A stretch of 64,000 nt of DNA from Acridotheres tristis (lineage: Eukaryota > Chordata > Aves > Passeriformes > Sturnidae), in NCBI GenBank assembly GCA_037013685.1, contig CM072887.1, positions 43,203,154 to 43,267,153 on the forward strand, given 5' to 3'. The translations under genes were made by a program, and so were the position numbers. This document shows positions 51,863 through 61,504 of the stretch, piece after piece (position 1 is the stretch's first letter; every line of letters begins with the position of its first letter). Under the pieces are notes generated by a model that worked only from the letters and a program-made list of their open reading frames with translations, was not told where the DNA came from and did no database searches.

Positions 51863-51976
51863 CTCTGCTATTAGCAGCTTTCCCACAATAGGTTTTTCCT
51901 GTGCTATCTGAGAGTTCCAGGCTACTCAGGACTTCTGCAGTGCTTTTACCCCTGAAAGTCCACTGCAGAGTCATGG
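51863..51976 (-). other. Candidate exon, minus strand, unrecognised
   Basis: A 114-nt segment on the minus strand lies between a strong acceptor (CCCTCCTTCAG, AG at 51978-51977) and a strong donor (GCAGAG|GTAAGTTC, GT at 51862-51861). It is open in one frame, phase 1 at both ends (38 residues). The frame includes MTLQWTFRGKS and SLELSDSTGKTYCGKAANSR. The W, DSxG and C/N/G pattern vaguely recalls the end of an immunoglobulin-like domain, but the W-to-C distance (about 24 residues) is too short and the tyrosine is next to the cysteine instead of two before it. A second donor-like AGGAG|GTAAGAG lies only about 27 nt upstream of the acceptor, too close to be the previous exon end. Confidence 0.2.
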
Positions 51977-53341
51977 CTGAAGGAGGGAGATATGAACTCT
52001 TACCTCCTGGGCTTCCAAATGAAAAATCCTTCAAAAATAAAGATATCTTAAAACTCTCCTAACTGCCTTGATGACCCTGGCATGGGTGCTGAGCAGAGAT
52101 GAAGGCCTGGTGAGCCAAGCAGTAGGAAAGGCAGCTGGTTGGTGCAAAGATAATCTGGGATGTTCAGGGCAGCCACATGGAGCAAAGAATAGCAAACGTG
52201 ACCAGTCCTTTGTGGCGGAAGGGACAGAGTCACATGCAGGAGATTTTAGTCAGCAGAGTGAAGCTCAGAGATTCCCACCAGCGCTTCTCCCTGTGACGGC
52301 CACCTGCAAGAAAACAAAGCAATCCCCTGGGCAGCAGCAGCCCCTCAGCCCCAGGAGCTGCCCCGTTACCATCCTGCAGGGTGGTGACATGAAGCAGAGG
52401 AACTCTCCTCTCTTCACCTGTCCCCACTCCAAGAGGAAAGGGAATTAAACTGCAGTACAGCATTCCTGCGCAGCAGAGAGGCTGCATTGTGGATCACTCC
52501 TGCCCGAGGGAGTCTTGCATGCACACTGCACCCACAGACACAGCTGCATGGCTTCCCCATGCCCTTGCACATCTGTAAATGCAGCGCTGTTCACAGGAGC
52601 AAACGAGCAGCCCAGAGCCTCCCAGGTCTCTGCAGGATGAGCAGGGAACAGCCCCTGCCACTGCAAGTGCAAAGATCACTGAGTCATACATGTCCTCCCC
52701 TATGAAGCACAGGGACTGAGGGTGCAGGAAAAGATAACCCACCTCCCCAGGGCTCAGGAGCAGAGGGAAAGAGGTGAAACCCTCCCAACAGCAGGCTCTC
52801 ACACACAGCCTTGGCACTGCGCCTCCCTGCCGACCAGGAAATTGGCTGCCATTACGTAGAGCCCCATTCAGCCTCCCAGGCCCATTCAGAGCTGGGTGCA
52901 CTGCCAGGGATGGGGACACCCATTGACAGAGTCCGTGAGCACTGCACAGACAGTCCCTGCCTGCCGGGTGGGACATCCGCCAGTGCCTTCATGGAGAAAG
53001 GCCCCGTGTGTTTGCCAGTGTTTGTTATGGGAGTCCAAAGAGAAGAACCAAACTGTAAAGCAAGACAATACTTCTAAGTTGAAGGGGAACATTTCTTCCC
53101 GCATTAATTATTTCCCATGCTATTCCTGGCAGTGACCTTCACCAGGAAGGAAAAAAAAAACAGATTTGTTTTTATATCTTTTATCTGACTTCCTATACTA
53201 AAGCCTCTGGCTAGAATGACTCACATTCATATCAACCACCACATTATATTACGCTGTATCAGTGCCACTACCTGTCTTGTCTTCCTCAGCATTAGGGTTT
53301 GTTAGCATTAAATCTGGCAATTTGCAGCTATATTTAAAGAC
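51977..53341. other. Non-coding stretch, GC-richer middle
   Basis: Positions 52.3-53.0 kb are GC-richer with overlapping frames on both strands (up to 160 codons, minus, 52494-52976) and no recognised domain. An A-run follows near 53151. Confidence 0.5.
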
Positions 53342-53362
53342 TACCTGCCTCAGTGGCAGGTA
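53342..53362. repeat. Perfect 8-bp inverted repeat, 5-nt loop
   Basis: Arms tacctgcc (53342-53349) and ggcaggta (53355-53362) flank 'tcagt'. The arms contain CACCTG-like halves but no full E-box. Confidence 0.8.
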
Positions 53363-53809
53363 ACTCTTGTTTCACCTTTGGAAGTAATACCATGAGGATT
53401 ACATTTGAGACTGCTGGCAATCTACCCCAGATTTAAAGGAAATTTTTCTGTGTTGCAGAGCAGGCACCTCTTCTCCAATCACTTGTGATGAAATCACTGG
53501 CCTGTTACAGATTTCTAGCATTATTTCTACTCCCTGTGTGCAACAGAACTGCATGCTGAAACCACAGCCTCGTGGGGGGAATGTTCCTCATGGTTCCTCA
53601 TCAGTCATTGGCCTAGCTTCTCCTGCCCACAATTTAAAGGGTTGAGTAGAAACTCCACTAGAGGAGTTTCAGAGACTAGCGTCATCCTTGTTCTCTCATT
53701 TCATTCACACTTGGTTTCTTCCTCTGCTTCACAAACACCGTGCTCGCAAAGCATCATCTTTGTCATGAAAGACGCGTTTGCAAGCAGGTTACTTTCCAGA
53801 CTTTTCATT
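53363..53809. other. Non-coding stretch with a 10-bp duplication
   Basis: gttcctcat occurs at 53583-53591 and 53593-53601 as a 10-bp-period tandem pair. Nothing else is recognised. Confidence 0.5.
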
Positions 53810-53827
53810 AAAAAAAAAAAAAAAAAA
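53810..53827. repeat. A18 homopolymer
   Basis: Uninterrupted run of 18 A following 'ttcatt'. No parent retrocopy is recognised upstream. Confidence 0.95.
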
Positions 53828-56155
53828 GGCATTTGGATGGCAGCAATGGCCTGTCTCCTACCAGAACTGAAGCTGTGCCATGCCAGGAGCTGTGTGAGTG
53901 CCCAGGGAGCATCCTAGCCTTCAGCTGCCTCCAGCCCAAAAGCGAAGCAGTCTAAAGCTTAAAAGAGAAATGTCATACTAGAGGTTTTAACATAATAACA
54001 TACCTGAAAAACCGTTTGATCTTCATCTAGAGAATCCCAAGGAAACCTAGTGAAAATGTAACCATCCCACAGAGTCTGGACGCTTTTGCTTGCCACAGAA
54101 ATGCTGCTACATGTCCACCATTGCTGAAAGACCCCTGACCTGCAGTATGAAGATGGAACAAATGCTGGCTGCTGGCCGTGCTGGGGCCGTGCTCCATCTC
54201 CGAGCTGTGGCTCATGGCATGTCAGCAGGGCCAGTGCAGAATGTACCAACCTCTTTTATAAACAAAACAGCACCATGAACCTAGGTGTGAAAAAAATTAA
54301 GACAAATTGCAGCGAGTGTGACAAACAGCAGGAGGTAAGGAAGGCTTAAGGGTACTTCTAAAAGTGTTTATTTCACTGACAGCCCTGGAAGAGGTTGTAT
54401 TCTGGAACTGGCAGAATGTTTTCAGCAGCCACTGTTCTTTCTAGTGCAGGTCTATCTGATTTTCCATGACACAACATCTAACGACTCACTGGGTTTGAGG
54501 CTGTACCACAGGATTTTCGTTCCAAAGAAAAAAGCCCAAGAGAGAGACTTCAAATATATATATATTCAGGTACCTAAATAAATACATAAATAAACATGAC
54601 ACATGAAAAGAAATACTATTTTTCTTTACATTTGCTGCTGCTTTCATTCATTTACTGCTGCATGGAATATATTCAATGGCTTATTGTCATCCTGAAATAA
54701 TAGGTATGCATTAATATCCATTGCAAAACCACCTCTTCATGTTTGCAGGCTTTGTTGATAGAGGAGAGGAAGCACACAGGCCCTCCCAGGCAAGCTCTTA
54801 TTCACAGGTACAAACCTTTTTTTCAGTGATGAATGAATCCTTTCAGAAATGCTAATATCAGCATTTATACAAGGTGGCCAATGTAAACAGTAACTGCTGT
54901 TTCATTATTCTTTTTGTATCCTTTGCCAATTTCTACATCTTCCGAGTTAGTGTTGAAACAGGCACCGTTTTATTGGAAAAGAGGAAAAATGCATTTAGGA
55001 ACCAAAATCTACTGATGGGAGTAGATGACATAACCTCGAGGATTGGCTTTCCTGTGAACCCCACCGGTGTGAGAGAGGAGGAGACAGAGTAAGAAGATGG
55101 GGATTTTGATACTTGGATCATATCTCACTGCTTGGATTCTCCCAGGAGATTTAGTACTACTTCTGAAAGCAGCAGCCAAAAATATGCTTTGATGTATCTT
55201 TCATTTTCATCTAAAACTATCTCTATTGATAAACTATGTTTGTGCAGATGAAGCACTGAATCAGATAGGACTTTTTTGCTCCCACTTCTACCACTAGTTC
55301 TTGGTGTGTCCTTGGAAAAGCAATGAGAGTTTGTGTGCCTGACCCCAGCCTCTCTCAGCCAAGCAGAGGAGAGACCACTTTCCCACATGGCAGCATGGAA
55401 AAAAGTTCTGTGCATTATGAGATGGACAGGTCCAACCATACCGAGTCCTCCTGAAAGAAGAGAAAATAAATTGACACTGGTGAGATTCAAGCTGCTCTAA
55501 AATTAATCATATGATTGATTAGGAAACAAATTCTTCAGTTCAGAAATTACCAGTAACAATCTTTTCTTCTGGGATTATTGCTCGCACAAAGATGAGCCAA
55601 ATAAAGGACTATTTCAAAGGTTGTGATTAATTTCAGAGCAAAGACACTGGCTTTGCTTTGATGACAGGGGAATGTGACTTAAATTAGGCCAGCTGACTTT
55701 GTCCTGAAGAGGATTACAGTTTCTCACATGACCTGTAGCACAGCCCAACTGTGGATGGTGACCTCTCTGACCAAAGCCACAGGACATTCAACTCTGCCCT
55801 GGGACATTTGCCCCAGTAAAGAGAAAATAGACTGGATGGAAATGGAGTTGCCAGAAACTGTTGAGGGCAGCTATAGATTCCAGAAAAAAACCACTTCCTC
55901 AGATCATAGGGAATGACCATTTCTCCTACTTGCACTCTGCTCCCTGAAATAACTGAGCACTGCTGGATTAAGCTGAGGAGACAGGGATGGAGGAAAAAGT
56001 AATCTCTTTTGGTAAGAGAACATGTATTGTAAATAACAGCTGCAAAGGCTCCCTCATGTATTGAAGTCATTATAATTCAGTGTTTTCCTTCCCAAAATCA
56101 GGCTTTAATGGGAAGCAAGTTTCAACCTTTCTAAAGGAGTACTCTACTATAAGCT
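53828..56155. other. Non-coding stretch with AT simple sequence
   Basis: An AT run forming a 14-bp palindrome lies at 54553-54566, followed by AAAT-type units at 54575-54595. A 12-bp palindrome (aatcatatgatt) lies at 55505-55516. A 59-nt open segment with fair splice sites (54749-54807, plus) is too short to weigh. A 72-codon frame at 54874-55092 has no recognised domain. Confidence 0.5.
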
Positions 56156-56233
56156 TGTTAAGCTTGGGAAGTACTTTGGGAGCCCCTGGGATGAAAGGCG
56201 CTCTAGGAATGAAAGCTGATATTTACAATTATT
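56156..56233 (+). mobile_element. Old L2/MIR-like 3' tail remnant
   Basis: The string 'gtactttgggagcccctggg' followed by 'atgaaaggcgctctaggaat' and then 'atttacaattatt' follows the order of the 3' tail shared by L2-type LINEs and the SINEs that use them in amniotes (AAGCACTTTGGGATC, GATGAAAGGCGCTATATAA, then TATTATT). The central ATGAAAGGCGCT is exact. Divergence in the rest indicates great age. Neither a LINE body nor a tRNA head is recognisable upstream, so the parent family cannot be fixed. Confidence 0.55.
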
Positions 56234-58157
56234 GCTTGAAAGGAACAGAGAGGAACAGCAATGTAAAATATGAATGGCTGCTGATGCTAAAAACCATATC
56301 ATTGACTTGGTGCCAAAGAAGATAGTCCTAGCTCTCAAACATGGATTACAAGGATTTAAGAGATGAAAAAAGTGGAAGAGACTCCTGCAAATAACAGCAA
56401 AAGTCAACCTGATTGTAGGGCAATAGGTGTCTTGTGGGTTTCTCTTTTCTTCCTCCTAAATTGCAGGCCATATGATCTGATCTCTCTCATCCCAGCTCCG
56501 CCAGCCAAAACAGATACCTGTTAACCACAGTAAGTACTGCTGGTTTGTACTCAACAGAGGAACCTACAGATCCCTTTGGACATCAGGGGAGAAAAATATC
56601 CTTGGTAAGTGGTCATAAGTTATGGACTGGCCTAAGTAGATTCATATCTCACTCAAAGGACTAGGAGCAGAAGCACTTCAAGCTAATGTAAATTAAACTT
56701 CTCTATTTTAGAAAGCTATAAGAGAAGGGAATCAGGCTAGCAGGCTCTGCTCCTGCAAACACCTACCTGCATACTCTCAGCTTGTAAAATGCCTTGCTAT
56801 TGATTTTACACTGGGCATCTGGCCCCCTAATGTGGCACTCCACAGCTCCTAGAGATGTTTCTCTATCCAGACCTGCTATTGAGACATCTTTATGTTGGTC
56901 TCCTGGTCTTCCACTTCTCCCTGAGAAGAGCTAAAAGAAAATCCTTTGAGAGAAAGATTTCTGAATCTTCACTTCTTCAAAAACAACCTTGAAAGTGACT
57001 CTAGTGCATAAGAAATCTTCCCTACGAAAACCCACAGGATCTCAGGAAGTGATTTTTAAAAAAATATAGCCGAGAATAAAACAGCATGTAGCACAGGCTG
57101 AATGCTAATATCGTATACATTTAAATTAGATATAAAGATTTCTTTTAATGAGCTACTGCAATGAATTAACAAAAGTGGCTGTGCACTCCAATTCACAGGC
57201 TCCAAATGAAGACAGGATACCTTTCACAGGCGTGCATCAAGCAGGCCTAGGTTAGTGGGCTAGAAGAATTGGAGTGGCTCTACAGACAGGGATTTTGCTT
57301 ATGAACACCCCACCCAAGTTAGCAGCCCTCTGCGTCTCTTGGGGCAAGCCTTGCAACCTCTCTGCAGGCCAGTCTCACACATTCCAAATGTGGCTGTGCC
57401 CCACATCAGCCAGGAGAGCAGCATGATTGTGCTGTCTAGGTCACTGACAGCAGAGCAGAGCCCTGGCCTCGCCTGTGATTCTGGAGAAGCATCATTTCAC
57501 TGAATCGACCCTGACAGGGCTGCTTGGCACTGCAGCTGCAGACTGGCACCCTGTAAGGAGAAGAAGGTCCTTTGGCAGCTTGTGCTGCTGGGGCTGGAGT
57601 GTGGAACATGCTCCTGCAAGGTCCTTTGCATCAGCCCTGCTTCCTCTTCCTGGCAGTCTAATGCTGATGGATCTGTATTAGAAATAACAGAAAGTCCTTG
57701 GCCTTTTTTTTCCCTTTTATTTCTTTTTTCCTTCCCTTTAGCTATTTAGGCCAACTCTAGCTAATCATGCTCGCTAACTTATACTCAGTCACTACCATGG
57801 CAACCATTTCAACATGCAATTCATAGACTGCCTCTGAAACACACATACCTTGATGCTTCAGGAGAGGCATTAGGAGAGCAGAACTATCATCTGCTACACT
57901 GACACATTTTTTTACAGTATTACCTCTGGCAGCATGAATCTCTTCTTTTAGCTCTGAATAGCTCATCACTTGTTCTGTCCCCTTTTCCTCCCACCAAAAT
58001 AGGTTCTTTAAAAACTGACACAGATTTATGGAGATAAAAAGAAATGGTGTAGGAAGGGAAATGCATTTGGAAATTCCACTCTCTGGCATCTAAATTCACT
58101 CTTGTAAGAATCCTGAAAGCCTGTCCTGTTACTGCTTCATAGGAAATCCTGAGACCT
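56234..58157. other. Non-coding stretch before the SINE
   Basis: A short open segment after a strong acceptor (56467-56524, plus) ends at a TAA and could mimic a terminal exon, but it is only 18 codons. A T-rich patch lies around 57703-57740. No gene is recognised. Confidence 0.5.
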
Positions 58158-58280
58158 GATTATAACATGGTGCTAATAATGCCAAGGTTGTGGGTTCAAT
58201 CCCCTATATGGGCCATTCACTTAGGTGTTAAGCTCGATTCCTGTGGGTCCCTTCCAACTCAGAAATTCTGTTTTGTTCTG
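58158..58280 (+). mobile_element. tRNA-Ile-derived SINE with CR1 tail (TguSINE1-like)
   Basis: The left part matches the tRNA-Ile(AAU) anticodon arm and 3' half: 'tggtgctaataatgccaagg' includes the anticodon loop. A T-arm with a good RNA polymerase III B box follows, 'ggttcaatccc' (58193-58203), then an acceptor-stem end 'gggccat'. The right part has CR1-type 'tgggtcccttccaactcaga' and a terminal 'attctg' repeat. This matches TguSINE1, a passerine SINE mobilised by CR1 machinery. The D-arm and A box are not clearly present, so the copy is 5'-truncated or decayed there and is unlikely to be transcribed. It is not a functional tRNA gene. Confidence 0.85.
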
Positions 58281-58936
58281 TTGTGCCTCAGTGGAAAAGG
58301 AGAAAGCTTTGGGGGCTTGCTTTCTGGTTTCCCCAGACCCCAGGAGAGAGGCAGCAGCTCAGGAATAGGGTAGGTGCTTCTCCTTTCTGCTTTGCAAAAT
58401 GGCTCCTCTTCAGAAGTGCAGCTTGCCCTGCAGTGTGCAAAACCAGCTCTGCCTGTGTCCAAGTATTTGAACAGCAGTGAAAAAAGATCTACCTGGAACA
58501 TGTAGGTGCATTTTTCCAACAGTCACCTCCGAGGATCTTGCTCAAGGTCTGCAGTAATTAGGTTTGCTTTTGTCTAGTCACGATGCCTGGCACCCGGGCA
58601 GTAGTGAGGTGCTGCACAGGTGTCTGCCATGCTGCCCACAAACAGACCATTTATTCTGCTCACACTTAACATGCTCTTCTCCCAGACGCAGTCAGAGGGG
58701 AGGCTCTGACTGCCAGCACCACGCTATAAGAAAAATCCTTTTTAGTTTCTTTATGTAATTATAGCTGCTGTGTGGAAGAACCTGATTCCATGTCTTGAAT
58801 GTTTTTCTTGAGTGTTTATGTGTGCAGGTTTCAAATGTGTATATATCACATGTAGTGCCATGTTGATGCTTATCAGGTGTAATTACATTATCCATTTCTT
58901 TTTTTCCATCTTTTTCTGTGTTTTTATCATTGTCAG
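58281..58936. other. Non-coding stretch, nothing specific seen
   Basis: No gene or repeat recognised. The pyrimidine-rich run at its right end (58897-58936) is the acceptor-like region of the candidate exon that follows. Confidence 0.5.
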
Positions 58937-59051
58937 CTGGCCACTAGCCACAATCAAGGCCCACCCCCACCACTACCGCCTACTTGACATCAATAAGAAA
59001 AATGTTTCTGCTGCCAACCAAGGGAGAAGAGAAATTCAGATGCACCCATGA
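58937..59051 (+). other. Candidate terminal exon, unrecognised
   Basis: A long pyrimidine-rich tract ends in GTCAG at 58936. From 58937 an open frame runs 37 residues to a TGA at 59049-59051. It includes WPLATIKAHPHHYRLLDINK and ends in GRREIQMHP. The predicted tail is basic and histidine-rich, with no membrane segment or domain that I know. An AATTTCAG... duplication (tttcagtttaaa at 59099 and 59114) lies just downstream. No AATAAA signal is obvious close by, which weakens the case for a final exon. Confidence 0.2.
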
Positions 59052-60369
59052 GCAAACAAATATTGACACACCTAAAGTAACCTGTGTGGAACATTTAATT
59101 TCAGTTTAAATTATTTCAGTTTAAACTAAGCCCCCCTAGCCATAGTAGAGCACCCTCAAACACTATTCTTCAACGCAAAATGTTTCCCAGGAACAAAATC
59201 TGAGAGACAAGAGGCAGGAGATAAAGGCAGGCAGACAAATCTCAGCCAGCAGGTAAATAATATACAGCAGTCACCTTTGCCCTGTTATTTCAGTGCGGGC
59301 ACATGCAGACACACACACTGTTTTATAAGAACTTCATATGCACTTTCCAGCAAGCGTCATTTATGCATAATATCTTCCACTGAAATCAAGCCTCTGAGAC
59401 TGCTGAAGTCAGGAAACGTTGTGTGCTCAGAAAGAAACATCATGTAGAATCTATCAAATCTCTGGGACTCCTTGACTATGTATAGCATGCTTCGGGGGGA
59501 CCCAGATCCTCAGCTGTCCTTTCTAATCTGCAATCTAAAGTCAAGACAAAGGCTGGCAGGAGGAGAATATAGGACACAGCTGACTGCTTTTAGGCCACAT
59601 ACTTTAATGCTAATGCATTTCTGTAACTCTGTAATAGTCATGGACAAAATTACAATACATCTGTGAATGGGGAATACCATCTTCATGGCATGCCTACACC
59701 AACTCTTTAGTGAATCAAATCTCTATAAACCACTGTCATGAATTTAGACTTTAACCACACTTCCCTTTCCCAGTGTATCCAAATGAGTCAGTCTTCCTTG
59801 TTCTGTAGGTAAGGATGCACTCATACCCCTATGCGAGAGGGGGCATGAAGCGACAAAGACTAGAAATTAAGCTGGAAGTCTTTTCCTTCTTATGTCATAC
59901 ATTAGGTAACTTGCCTGACATCAGCCAGACTAGCAGCATCTAGAGCAGAAAATCAAGCCAGTGAATCAGGGCATGAGTAGGGGAGCCCAACCAGCTACCC
60001 CCAAGCTCTTAGTGTGGTCCTGCGTACACTTTTGGCCCAGGCCGAACAGTGCTCTACCAAACTGTTCCCAGGCATAGTCCAGGAGTTAGCATGGCCCAGT
60101 TGTTCCCAATAGGTAGTCTGTATGCAACCAGTTGGTTTTGGAGGGCAAGAGGCTTTTAACATCTGTCACACCAGGGCCACACAGTGTTACCCAGCCACAA
60201 AGCAAAACACAGCTGTTGCTTTGTTTGTTAGCACAGATATGACCCATGCCACACAGGCCTGTGCCTCAGGCTTTTGCCAGAGACAGTGTACCTGCCTTTG
60301 CTGATCAGGACACACCTCTGAGCCAGCCGTGCTGGTCCTCTCCCCCGGTTCTTTCCACTTTGGCTACAG
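59052..60369. other. Non-coding stretch with a possible old repeat end
   Basis: It holds a 12-bp tandem pair (tttcagtttaaa, 59099-59125) and, at about 59495-59515, the string 'cccagatcctcagctg' that resembles the end of an amniote palindromic repeat also suspected at 12.8 kb. No gene is recognised. Confidence 0.45.
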
Positions 60370-60511
60370 CTGCTTGAAGCCATCACATCTGACACTGAAG
60401 AGGATGAGCAGAGCAGAGTTGATGCAGCCAGTACCATGTCCCAGCTGGGAGCTGAGCCTGTCCCCAGGAGCATCTCACTCTGCTACGCTCCACCCTACCA
60501 AATCCCACCAG
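60370..60511 (+). other. Candidate internal exon, unrecognised
   Basis: Of the splice-bounded open segments this has the most protein-like composition. A pyrimidine-rich acceptor (CTTTGGCTACAG, AG at 60368-60369) is followed by 142 nt open in frame 0 (47 codons plus one base) to a near-consensus donor (CACCAG|GTGAGC, GT at 60512). The peptide starts LLEAITSDTEEDEQSRVD, an acidic, helix-prone run, and ends in CYAPPYQIPP. A second frame is also open across it, which lowers its weight. I recognise no family, and no partner exon in a matching phase is evident nearby. Confidence 0.25.
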
Positions 60512-61450
60512 GTGAGCACCTGGGCATACCTGACTTGTAGTCAGGGGAGAAAGATGGTGCCATGGTTGCTCCTTTCTCCACTGGAAAGGATTCATTTTGA
60601 CTTCACACCAGAGGCAAGCAGAAAAGGTGCCTCGGTGGCTGGCATCATAAGGGCACAGCAGGAGCAGCTCAACCTCTGGCATGTGGCCTCTGTAAGGCCC
60701 TCCTGCCCCAGCCCCAGCCTGATGTGCCTTCCCTCACTCCTCCAGCCAAGGAGGGCCTCGACTTGACCAAGGGGGTGCCACAGAGCAGCCAAGGGCTTTA
60801 ACTGCCCAAACAGGCAGTGCATGGATATAGACTGGGCTCAAACCTGGGCTAAGCGTTTGCTACAGACATACCCTCAGCAAGTCTGGCAAAACCATGAAAT
60901 GAAGCTGAATGTCCTGAGGCCACCAGTCCTCCCTTCCTTAGCATTGTATTCCTGGGAATATAAACCAAACCTTGCAGGAGCAGAAGAGCACCAGCAGTCA
61001 GTGATTCTGCTTTTGTTTGATAAAAATGAAAAGATGAGGGTGCCTGCCTAGCTGATCTCCTGCATTTTCTCTCCTGCATTTTCCATCAGAGAAACGTGAC
61101 CCCTTAGGAGGTTGCATTAACAAGCACCTCTCATTCCTCCACCCCTGCCTGGGCAGCACAACATCTCTTCACGGAACTGAGCTGAGGAAAGCTGGCAGTT
61201 TACAGGCAATGCAGAAACCTGTACTGTGCACTCTCATCTCCTTTGGAATCCAGTGTTAGGTGCTGTCTTGCTTTTCAAAGAGATGTGAAAGAGATTAGGA
61301 AGAAAGTAAAAAGATGTTTTTTATATTTACTTAAGAAACATTCAGGTCTTGTTGTGTTCCAAGGGAGGGCACTGGTATAGGACAGAGATCAGGACTGCTC
61401 CAAATCGTATGTTCCCAAGCAGGTCAGGAGAGATTGCAGAGGAAAGCAAA
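60512..61450. other. Non-coding stretch with a 14-bp duplication
   Basis: The tandem pair tctcctgcattttc occurs at 61056-61069 and 61070-61083 without a gap or mismatch. Overlapping frames at 60.4-60.8 kb on both strands reflect local GC-richness. Confidence 0.5.
61056..61083. repeat. Perfect 14-bp tandem duplication
   Basis: Two adjacent identical 14-bp copies of tctcctgcattttc, probably a recent slippage or repair product given the absence of mismatches. Confidence 0.9.
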
Positions 61451-61504
61451 CATTGCAAAAACCTTTTGCAATGCAAAACTCTACAAACAATTGCAAATTG
61501 TTTG
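61451..61504. repeat. Two adjacent perfect hairpins with TTGCAA motifs
   Basis: Hairpin 1: arms cattgcaaaa (61451-61460) and ttttgcaatg (61464-61473), loop 'acc'. Hairpin 2: arms caaacaatt (61484-61492) and aattgtttg (61496-61504), loop 'gca'. Only 10 bp separate them. TTGCAA, a C/EBP-type half-site palindrome, occurs in hairpin 1's left arm (and as TTTTGCAATG in its right arm) and across the loop of hairpin 2. This may be a clustered protein-binding site or chance structure in an AT-rich stretch. Confidence 0.85.

Noticed and set aside
54749..54807. 59-nt open segment between TTTGCAG and CACAG|GTACAA
   Set aside because: Too short, with a weak donor and no recognised peptide.
56467..56524. 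18-codon segment after a strong acceptor, ending at a stop
   Set aside because: A short run to a stop after an acceptor-like site is expected often by chance, and nothing upstream supports a gene.
58158..58215. Possible tRNA-Ile gene
   Set aside because: Only the anticodon and T-arm halves are tRNA-like. The D-arm/A box is not recognisable, and a CR1-type tail follows, so it is a SINE.
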